Source: CAVPDG01 sp963702535
GTDB lineage: Bacteria > Chloroflexota > Anaerolineae > Anaerolineales > UBA4823
Direction of reading: 5' to 3'
Length of the DNA stretch: 64,000 bases
Assembly: GCA_963702535.1 (NCBI GenBank)
Contig: CAVPDG010000016.1
Location: forward strand, 124,001 to 188,000
Under the pieces are notes generated by a model, which ran no database searches, was not told the origin of the DNA, and was given only the letters and a program-made list of their open reading frames with translations. The stretch's first letter is position 1; each line of letters begins with the position of its first letter. A program made the position numbers and the translations under genes. This document shows, one piece after another, positions 57,782-64,000 of this stretch.

Positions 57782-59050
57782 TTAGATGAGTAGATACGGA
57801 TTTTCCAGCGTGTTCTTCAATTCAACCAGGAAATGTGCCGCCGCCGCCCCATCGACAATCCGGTGGTCGGCGCTCAATGTCAGGTTCATCACCGGGCGCA
57901 TGACCATCTCGTTTTCAACCTTGATAAACGTATCCACAATCTTGCCGACTGCCAGGATGGCAGATTCGGGTGGATTGATGATCGCGGTAAAGGATTCGAT
58001 CCCGAACATCCCCAGGTTGGAAATGGTGAAGGTGCTGCCGCTCATCTCCGACGGGGCAAGCCGCTTGGTCCGGGCGCGCTCCACCAAATCCGCCAGCGTC
58101 GCCACGATCTGCTCCAGGTTCTGATCCTGCGCCTGGCGGATGACGGGGACGATCAAATATTCCTCCAGGCTGGTAGCGATCCCAAGATGGACATCTTCCC
58201 AAAGGATGATCTCTTCTCCTGCCAGCGAGGCGTTTAGATACGGGTGGCGCGGCAGGACCGCCGCCAGGGCGCGCGCCAGGATGGCGGTGAATGACAGCCG
58301 TTGCCCGGTCTTCTGCTCGATCTGCGCCAGCACACGGGCGCGCAAGCGGGCGGCTTCGCTCATGTCTACGCCGATCGAGAGCGTGATGTGCGGCGCTGTC
58401 GCCGCGCTGTAAGCCATGCGCTGGGCGATGATCTTCCGCGGTCCCGCCAGTGGCATCACACCTTTCCGCCGGGCGTCCGGCAGGGGGATTTGCATGGCAG
58501 GCGCCGGAATACCTTGCGGTAAGTAGCCTTGCGCCGCAACAACCGGCTCTGCCACTTTCTCCGCCGCCTCCAGCACGTCCGCCCGGTGGATGCGCCCCTG
58601 CGGTCCGCGACCGTGCACAGACGCCAGGTCGACGCCCAGCTCAGCCGCCATGCGCCGCGCTACGGGCGTGGCGCGCACTTTCCCCGCTCCGGCATCCCCC
58701 TTTTTGCCATCCTGGGCTTCTACGGCTACAGCCATCTCAGGGACTTTCGGCAGGCTTGCGGGGCTAGCGGCAGCCGTTGGGGGGGATGAAACGCTCGCAG
58801 GCAGCTTTTCACCCGGCTGGAGGATGTAGGCGATGGTCTGCGAGACCGGAATGACATCCTCGGCTTTGGCGCTGACTCCCGCAAGGATACCGCTGGCGGG
58901 CGCTTCGACCTCGATCGCCGCTTTGTCCGTCATGATCACGAACAATGGCTGACCTTTCTCCACCGTCTCGCCTTCCTGCTTCAGCCACTCCACAAAGGTG
59001 CCGGTCTCCATCACCATATCCACTTTGGGCAGGATCACCTCAGTTGCCAT
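57782..59050 (-). CDS. Dihydrolipoamide acyltransferase, E2 of a 2-oxoacid dehydrogenase complex
   Basis: A 422-residue E2 starting MATEVILPKVDMVMETG at 59050, overlapping the E1 beta stop region. One lipoyl domain has the modified Lys in VIMTDKAAIEVEAP. A Pro/Ala linker leads to the peripheral subunit-binding domain (RATPVARRMAAELGVDL, GRGPQGRIHRADV). The catalytic domain ends with LTLSADHRIVDGAAAAHFL, which has the active-site His and Asp. It may serve pyruvate or acetoin; no E3 gene is in the window. Confidence 0.92.
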   Translation of the reverse strand: MATEVILPKVDMVMETGTFVEWLKQEGETVEKGQPLFVIMTDKAAIEVEAPASGILAGVSAKAEDVIPVSQTIAYILQPGEKLPASVSSPPTAAASPASLPKVPEMAVAVEAQDGKKGDAGAGKVRATPVARRMAAELGVDLASVHGRGPQGRIHRADVLEAAEKVAEPVVAAQGYLPQGIPAPAMQIPLPDARRKGVMPLAGPRKIIAQRMAYSAATAPHITLSIGVDMSEAARLRARVLAQIEQKTGQRLSFTAILARALAAVLPRHPYLNASLAGEEIILWEDVHLGIATSLEEYLIVPVIRQAQDQNLEQIVATLADLVERARTKRLAPSEMSGSTFTISNLGMFGIESFTAIINPPESAILAVGKIVDTFIKVENEMVMRPVMNLTLSADHRIVDGAAAAHFLVELKNTLENPYLLI

Positions 59051-59052
59051 AC

Positions 59053-60054
59053 TTACTTGCCCTCCAGCGCCAGCGACCGCGCCGCCGCCACGATATCCTC
59101 CACCTGCGGCACTGTCGCCCGCTCGAGCGTCCGGTTGTACGGGATGGGGATGTTCCTCCCACCCAGGCGGCGGATCGGGGCGTCCAGGTAATCGAACGCC
59201 TCCCCACCCGCAATCAAAGCCGCCAGCTCGCCGCCAAACCCGCCGGTCACCGGCGCCTCGTGCACAATCAAGACCCGTCCCGTCTTGCATACCGAGCGCG
59301 TGATGGCTGCTTCATCCAGGGGCTTCAGCGTGCGCGGGTCAATCACCTCGACCTCGATCCCTTCAGCCGCCAGCTTCTCGGCAGCCTCCAGCGAGCGCAT
59401 CGCCATCACCGAATAGGCAATAATCGTCAGGTCCCTGCCTGCGCGCTTGACCTCCGCCTGCCCCAGCGGGATCGTGTAGCTCTCCTCAGGCACATTGCCC
59501 TTGGTGCGGTAGAGCAGCTTGTGCTCCATGAACAGCACCGGGTTATTGTCACGGATGGCAGTGATCAGCAGCCCTTTGGCGTCGTACGCGGTCGATGGAG
59601 CCACCACCTTGATACCCGGCGCGTGCACAAACCAGGCTTCCAGGCTCTGGCAGTGTTGGGCAGCCGCCCCCGTTCCGGACCCCGCCGGGGCGCGGCAAAC
59701 CAGCGGCATGCTCACCTTGCCGCCGAACATGAAGCGCATCTTGGCTGCCTGGTTCACGAGCTGGTCCATGGACAGGGTGATGAAATCCATGAACATGATT
59801 TCCATGATCGGTCGCATACCCATCAACGCCGAGCCAGTAGCCGCCCCGGCGATCGCCGCCTCTGAGATCGGGGTCTCACGGACGCGCTCAGGACCGAACT
59901 CGTCCAGCATCCCCTTGCTCACGCCAAAGGCGCCGCCATACACCCCAATATCTTCTCCCATGAGGAACACTTCAGGATCACGGCGCATCTCCTGAACCAT
60001 GGCTTCGCGCACTGCTTCCAGGTATGTGATTTCCCGCTTTCCGTCTTCGCTCAT
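59053..60054 (-). CDS. 2-oxoacid dehydrogenase E1 component, beta subunit
   Basis: A 333-residue transketolase-like beta chain. VFLMGEDIGVYGGAFGVSKG, ETPISEAAIAGAATGSAL and CRAPAGSGTGAAAQHCQSLEAWF are the usual PdhB/AcoB motifs. The C-terminal domain has VEVIDPRTLKPLDEAAI. It overlaps the E1 alpha stop by four bases (ATGA type). It forms the alpha2-beta2 thiamine diphosphate enzyme with the next gene upstream. Confidence 0.94.
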   Translation of the reverse strand: MSEDGKREITYLEAVREAMVQEMRRDPEVFLMGEDIGVYGGAFGVSKGMLDEFGPERVRETPISEAAIAGAATGSALMGMRPIMEIMFMDFITLSMDQLVNQAAKMRFMFGGKVSMPLVCRAPAGSGTGAAAQHCQSLEAWFVHAPGIKVVAPSTAYDAKGLLITAIRDNNPVLFMEHKLLYRTKGNVPEESYTIPLGQAEVKRAGRDLTIIAYSVMAMRSLEAAEKLAAEGIEVEVIDPRTLKPLDEAAITRSVCKTGRVLIVHEAPVTGGFGGELAALIAGGEAFDYLDAPIRRLGGRNIPIPYNRTLERATVPQVEDIVAAARSLALEGK

Positions 60055-61103
60055 GGCGCAAACACCTCGTCTTCCATGTTCTCAGGCGATGGCTCAGGCA
60101 TCAGGATAGCTGCCTCAGCCGCCTTATCGATCGTCCCCTTCGCCCGCTGGTCAATGGCTTCTGTCTCATCCTCGCTCATCACCTGGGTTTCGATCAATAA
60201 ACGCTTGAACCGCTTGATCGGGCAGCGCTGCATCCACTCCGTGATCTCCTCCTGGGAGCGGTACAGGTTGCGGTCGCTCTTGGAATGCCCTCGCCAGCGG
60301 TAAGTCACATTCTCGACCAGAGATGTGCCCTCGCCAGCCCTTGCCCGGCGGATAGCCGCCCCGACAACCTGGTAGACGGTCAGCACATCATTGCCGTCTA
60401 CCGAGATGCCCGGCACGCCGTAGGAGCCCGCTCGCACGGAGATGTACTCAATATTCATCGAGCGGTGCACATCCATCGACATGCCGTAATGGTTGTTGTC
60501 GCAAATGAACACCATGGGCAGCTTCCACAGCGATGCCATGTTCAAAGCTTCGTGGAACGCCCCCTCATTCGTCGCCCCATCGCCGAAGTAGGAGAGCAGC
60601 ACCTGGGGTGAACGCCGCATCTGCAATGCCAGCCCTATTCCCACCGCGGTCGGTATCCCGCTGGCGACTACCCCGGTAGCCCCCAGGTTCCCATGATCCA
60701 CGTCTGCAATGTGCATCGATCCGCCGCGCCCGCGGCAGTAACCGGGCTCTTTGCCCAGGAACTCAGCAAACATGATGGTAATATCCGCGCCTTTAGCGAT
60801 GGTATGTCCGTGCCCGCGATGATGGTGGATGATCAGGTCATCCGGCTCCAATGCCGCAATGCTTCCGATGGGCGATGCTTCCATGCCGATGGAAAGGTGC
60901 ATCGTGCCATGCACGAGGCCGCGGGTATACAATTCCTCTGCTTTTTCCTCAAAATAGCGCGTCTCGCACATCCGCTCCAGCATCCAGGCAAGCTTCTGCC
61001 GTGGCAGCTGGCGCACCAGGATCTCCGGATCCAATATCTGCTCACCGCAAAAGCTGCTGACATCTAGCGTAACTTCTCCCATATTCCCTCTTTTCCTATC
61101 CAT
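60051..61103 (-). CDS. 2-oxoacid dehydrogenase E1 component, alpha subunit (pyruvate or acetoin type)
   Basis: A 350-residue thiamine diphosphate-binding chain. HHHRGHGHTIAKGADITIMFAEFLG, GRGGSMH and the ThDP motif YFGDGATNEGAFHEALNMA through CDNN are visible, with YRWRGHSKSDRNLYR near the phosphorylation-loop region. The short N-terminus and DVSSFCGEQILDPEI are unlike mitochondrial PDH; the AcoA type is possible. Its ATG at 61103 overlaps the ulaE stop in TAATG, so the two are coupled. Confidence 0.92.
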   Translation of the reverse strand: MDRKRGNMGEVTLDVSSFCGEQILDPEILVRQLPRQKLAWMLERMCETRYFEEKAEELYTRGLVHGTMHLSIGMEASPIGSIAALEPDDLIIHHHRGHGHTIAKGADITIMFAEFLGKEPGYCRGRGGSMHIADVDHGNLGATGVVASGIPTAVGIGLALQMRRSPQVLLSYFGDGATNEGAFHEALNMASLWKLPMVFICDNNHYGMSMDVHRSMNIEYISVRAGSYGVPGISVDGNDVLTVYQVVGAAIRRARAGEGTSLVENVTYRWRGHSKSDRNLYRSQEEITEWMQRCPIKRFKRLLIETQVMSEDETEAIDQRAKGTIDKAAEAAILMPEPSPENMEDEVFAP

Positions 61104-61963
61104 TATTTCTCAAGATTCCCCCATGCAGTCGTGATGAGGTGATCCATCAGCTTACGCGCCTGCACAGCGGATTTGAACGGGTCTCCGTCGGGGTCCATGT
61201 CAGCCCACATCTCAACCGCCAGCGGTCCCCAAAATCCCATTTCCTCCAGGGCTTTGAATACATCGTGAAACGGAACGATACCTGTCTCAAATGGCACCCC
61301 GCGCACCACGCCCGGCAAGGCGTCTTTTACATGGACGCCCACCAGGTGGCTTTTCGCCAGTTGTAACTGGCTGACCGGGTCATAGCCGGCTGCCGCCAGG
61401 TTGCCCATATCCGGGTAGATCTGGAACCAGGGAGAGTTCACTACCTGCACAATGCGCATTGCCTTCTCAACAGAGTTGACGAAGGGCACGTCCACATTCT
61501 CTAAAGCCAGCATGACCCCCACCGAGCTCGCCCAACATGCCCCCTGGTGCAAGCCCTCCAGGAATCGCGCACCGCTGTCCGGGGTGCTGGGCTCATAGAA
61601 AACATCGTAGCCCATCACCTGGATCACCTTCACCCCCAGCTCCGAAGCCAGCTCGATTGCCTGGCGGAAGATCTCGAATGCCTTGCTACGCAGTTGCGGG
61701 TCGGCGCTACCAAGCGGGTACTTACGGTGCGCGCTCAATCCCATGGTGAAGATGGGTATCCCCGCATTGGCGATAGCCGAGCGCATCGCTGCGATTTCTC
61801 CTGCCGACCATTCCAGGCGCTGCAACCGCCCTTCGCTCTCATCGATCGACATCTCGACGAAATCATACCCCGCCTGCGCTGCTTTGCTCAGCCTTTCGTC
61901 CCACGAAAGGCTGGCAGGCAGGGCTTTTTCATAAATTCCGACAGGCATTACACAACCGATACG
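61103..61963 (-). CDS. ulaE: L-ribulose-5-phosphate (L-xylulose-5-phosphate) 3-epimerase
   Basis: A 286-residue TIM-barrel enzyme. PVGIYEKALPASLSWDERL, GYDFVEMSIDESEGRLQRLEW, LSAHRKYPLGS, GVKVIQVMGYDVFYEP, YPDMGNLAA and VGVHVKDALPGVVRGVPF match the UlaE/SgbU family closely. It converts L-xylulose 5-phosphate to L-ribulose 5-phosphate. The start at 61963 follows AGGTGACC. Downstream are the E1/E2 genes, and an AraD/UlaF-like gene lies beyond the SorC regulator, so the two epimerisation steps are both present. Confidence 0.92.
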   Translation of the reverse strand, partial: RIGCVMPVGIYEKALPASLSWDERLSKAAQAGYDFVEMSIDESEGRLQRLEWSAGEIAAMRSAIANAGIPIFTMGLSAHRKYPLGSADPQLRSKAFEIFRQAIELASELGVKVIQVMGYDVFYEPSTPDSGARFLEGLHQGACWASSVGVMLALENVDVPFVNSVEKAMRIVQVVNSPWFQIYPDMGNLAAAGYDPVSQLQLAKSHLVGVHVKDALPGVVRGVPFETGIVPFHDVFKALEEMGFWGPLAVEMWADMDPDGDPFKSAVQARKLMDHLITTAWGNLEK

Positions 61964-62005
61964 CATGGTCACCTCACATCCCAGGAGCATACAGATAAAG
62001 CAGGA

Positions 62006-63003
62006 TTATCCTGTTGCTGCAATACCTTCTCGATCGGTCCGGAACTCTTTTGCATGAATATCCAGCACACCATGGGCTGCCGCCTCATCCGTGATAATGG
62101 TGTGGAAAAAACCGCCCCGCAGCGCGCCGTAGATGGGCAGAGCCTTGGTTGCCGTCCCAGCCGCCCCGATGCGGAAGGGGATGCGCTCCAGCTCCTGGAT
62201 GGTCAGACCAACCACCCGATTGGCGTAATCCGGTGCGCAGGGTCGCCCGTCGATATCGTAAACAATCGCCAAGATCTCACCTACCCCGGCGTAGGTGGTC
62301 ATGATCTGGTTCATCTCATCCGCGGACAATGCCGTGAACTGGACGAAGCGTGAGGCATCCGGGGCTACACCACCAATACCCAGCAGGCAGATATTGGCGC
62401 GGCGGGCGATATCCAGGATCTCCTTGATGGGCGCCATCTTCAGTAAACTTTCTCGCTGCCGGGATGTCTCGACGAACGCCGGAGAGTGCAGCTGGTAAGC
62501 CCTGCCCCCCAGTCTATCTGCCAGTTGCGCCGCCAGGTAATTCACATCCGTCGTTACCTGACCCTGAACTCCCCCGACCACCGGCACCACATCGACATTG
62601 TAGCTGCGATTGGCGTTAACCGCTTCTACAATCGATGCACCGTGGTGCCGCCCCCGATGGCGATCACATCCCCATCGTGCAGGTGCTCCACCAGGTAATT
62701 GGCGCCCGCCCGCCCAAGCGTATGCACCATGGTTACAGCATTCTCAGCCATGCGGGGAATTACAACTGCTTCTCGCAAATTAAATGAATTTTGCAGCCGA
62801 GCTTCCAGGTCAAAGAGATATTGGAACGGCGTGTGGATGGTGATCTCCACCATCTTTTGCCTGCGCGCCTGCTGCAGCAGGCGGTTGACCTTGGGTGTAG
62901 ATAAGCCCAGCTGTTGTGCAACCTGGGATTGGGTAAGCTCCTCTATGTAATAGAGGTAGAGCACCCTGCTGATCAGTCGCGCGTCATCGTAGTCGCTTGC
63001 CAT
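62006..63003 (-). CDS. SorC/DeoR-type sugar-responsive regulator, frameshifted
   Basis: The N-terminus ISRVLYLYYIEELTQSQVAQQLGLSTPKVNRLLQQAR is the SorC helix-turn-helix. HDGDVIAIGGGTTVHRL begins the sugar-phosphate binding domain; the frame slips near 62636 and continues VPVVGGVQGQVTTDVNYLAAQLAD, LLGIGGVAPDASR and IGAAGTATKALPIYGALRGGF. The reconstructed length is about 332 residues. It lies first in the minus-strand unit and should control ulaE and the genes after it. Confidence 0.87.
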
Positions 63004-63282
63004 CTTGTCTTCGGCTCCCGCCGCCCGTACATTCAGGTAACACCTTCTGACAGGTAAACCACGACCGTACTACGAATTGCACCTCGCCCGCCGCAGCCCG
63101 CATCTCCCAAGCGTGCTAAACGGGTCACTCCACTCCGATCTGTTTCCATTCCCGGGTGCGATCGCGGATATCTCGAAAAGTGGGCAGAGAGACCCAATCC
63201 AGCGACCCTTGGAGCAGCGCGCGGTCAGGCGCTGTTGACTTGAGAACGCCCAGAAGTGAAATATATTTTAGGAGATGAAATT

Positions 63283-63311
63283 ATTTTATTAGAAGTAATT
63301 AATATTGTCAA
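63283..63311 (-). promoter_or_regulatory. Promoter of the sorC-ulaE-E1/E2 unit
   Basis: On the minus strand TTGACA (63306-63311) and TAAAAT (63283-63288) are exactly 17 bp apart. The spacer contains the small palindrome ATTA-CTTC-TAAT, and AT-rich repeats surround it, a likely site for SorC binding. Confidence 0.7.
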
Positions 63312-63395
63312 GTTAAAAGTTCTTAAGTGTTTTTGAGGAGCCGCTCTTGGCCTGGTAAAGCACCGGCGAGCGCTCATAGCCCCTCCAATCAAAAC

Positions 63396-63432
63396 AAGGG
63401 GCTGCCCAAATGCGTTTTCCCGGCAGCCCCTT
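63396..63432 (-). terminator. Intrinsic terminator of the aldolase gene
   Basis: AAGGGGCTGCC (63396-63406) and GGCAGCCCCTT (63422-63432) form an 11-bp stem with a 15-nt loop. On the minus strand it is followed by GTTTTGATT. It lies 21 bp after the aldolase stop. Confidence 0.75.
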
Positions 63433-63453
63433 GCAGTGAATCAAGCGCCTTTT

Positions 63454-64000
63454 CTATTGTCCGTATAAAGTATGGTAGATGTGCTGGAACTCCGCAACCT
63501 GCTCCGGCGTCAGGATGATCGGATTGCCGTGCAGCATGGCAAAATGCGTGATCTTTGCCAGGTCCTCTACCTCAGCCGCCAGCACGGTTGCCTTCCACAC
63601 GGTCTTATCGAAGGTGTACACGCCATGGTTCTGCATGATAATGGCAGACGAGTTGCCAATTTTGCGCAAGATCTCCGCACCGATTTCCTCGCCGCCCACC
63701 GGCACGTAGCCGCCGATGGGTATCTCGCCCCCCAGCAGCGCAGCCGAAGTCATCGTGGGCGGGATCGGCTTGCCCAGCACCCCGAAGATCATGGCGTAAG
63801 GGGAATGCGTGTGCACAATCCCCAGGATGTCCTCTCGGTGTGTGTAGATATACAGGTGCGTGCCCGTATCGCTGGACGGGCGACGATGCCCCTCGACGAT
63901 CTTCCCTTGCAAGTCCATCACGATCAAATCTGCCGGTGTCAGCTTGTCATAGCGGAATCCGGTCGGCTTGATCACCACCAGGTTCGTCTCGGGGTCGCGG
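63454..64000 (-). CDS. Class II aldolase/epimerase (AraD/UlaF-like), 5' end outside window
   Basis: The C-terminal 182 codons of a minus-strand gene that runs off the right edge. VVIKPTGFRYDKLTPADLIVMD, EGHRRPSSDTGTHLYIY, GIVHTHSPYAMIF (metal HxH) and IIMQNHGVYTF (third metal His) are the class II aldolase/L-ribulose-5-phosphate 4-epimerase signatures. Beside ulaE it could be the 4-epimerase that yields D-xylulose 5-phosphate, but an aldolase of the fuculose type cannot be excluded. It ends in its own terminator. Confidence 0.87.
   Translation of the reverse strand, partial: RDPETNLVVIKPTGFRYDKLTPADLIVMDLQGKIVEGHRRPSSDTGTHLYIYTHREDILGIVHTHSPYAMIFGVLGKPIPPTMTSAALLGGEIPIGGYVPVGGEEIGAEILRKIGNSSAIIMQNHGVYTFDKTVWKATVLAAEVEDLAKITHFAMLHGNPIILTPEQVAEFQHIYHTLYGQ

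Larger units (their letters stand above)
63004..63453. other. Regulatory stretch between the SorC gene and the aldolase
   Basis: No gene is seen. It holds the aldolase terminator (63396-63432), an AT-rich promoter region (about 63255-63325), and a GC-rich leader of about 270 nt before the SorC start. The leader shows no riboswitch that I recognise. Confidence 0.45.

Overview
The window is a GC-rich (about 60 %) bacterial chromosome segment that most resembles a member of the Chloroflexota, probably class Anaerolineae. This is inferred from two DUF3048 lipoproteins, a pyrF-pyrE reading frame with no start between the two domains, lipoproteins with Thr/Pro/Ala-rich linkers, a cyclase-AAA-TPR giant protein and anaerobic C1 enzymes. 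No species can be named. There is no CRISPR array, rRNA or recognisable transposase.

Layout. 1-1507: a membrane-anchored hypothetical protein and surE. 1609-6416: a pyrimidine operon (promoter, two tandem terminator hairpins, pyrC-pyrB-pyrF/pyrE-pyrD). 6423-8898: two DUF3048 lipoproteins. 9283-16969: an export system (two HlyD-type adaptors, a MacB/FtsX-type permease, two ABC ATPases) beside a TetR regulator. 17029-20247: an M24 aminopeptidase, tsaD and a Tat-exported phosphoesterase. 20279-24712: a 1477-residue signalling protein joining a class III cyclase domain, an AAA module, TPR-like repeats and a SpoIIE/PP2C phosphatase. 24790-30742: an accessory, partly AT-rich region with a DUF4143 ATPase behind a palindromic promoter, a lipoprotein, and a 5'-truncated RHS protein ending in an M23-like domain. 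31073-37426: core genes rpsB-tsf, pyrH, frr, uppS, cdsA, then a SAM-I riboswitch and metK. 37509-40491: a Ni/Co importer (cbiO, cbiQ, cbiM) behind a Fur-family regulator and a palindromic operator. 40611-42295: trxA, tRNA-Lys and a cell-wall amidase. 42434-48032: a carbon monoxide dehydrogenase operon (cooF-like, cooS, and NuoE/NuoF/NuoG-like electron-transfer subunits). 48037-51104: a glutaconate-type CoA-transferase pair and a hydroxyacid-oxoacid transhydrogenase homologue. 51240-64000: a sugar-type ABC importer with a doubled binding protein, two PIG-L deacetylases, a 2-oxoacid dehydrogenase complex (E1 alpha, E1 beta, E2), ulaE, a SorC regulator and a class II aldolase/epimerase cut by the window edge.

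How the genes may work together. The Ni/Co importer could feed nickel to the Ni-dependent CooS. CooS electrons would pass through the CooF-like ferredoxin and the NuoEF-type module to NAD(P). The ABC importer, PIG-L hydrolases, UlaE and the AraD/UlaF-like enzyme look like a SorC-controlled pathway that brings in a sugar or sugar derivative and sends it through pentulose 5-phosphates, with the 2-oxoacid dehydrogenase giving acyl-CoA and NADH.

Quality warning. At least 20 genes are broken by single frameshifts and three more places have an in-frame stop, including housekeeping genes (tsaD, pyrD, pyrF). Other very long frames are intact. This pattern fits small indel errors in the assembly better than real pseudogenes. 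For broken genes the coordinates span the reconstructed full gene.
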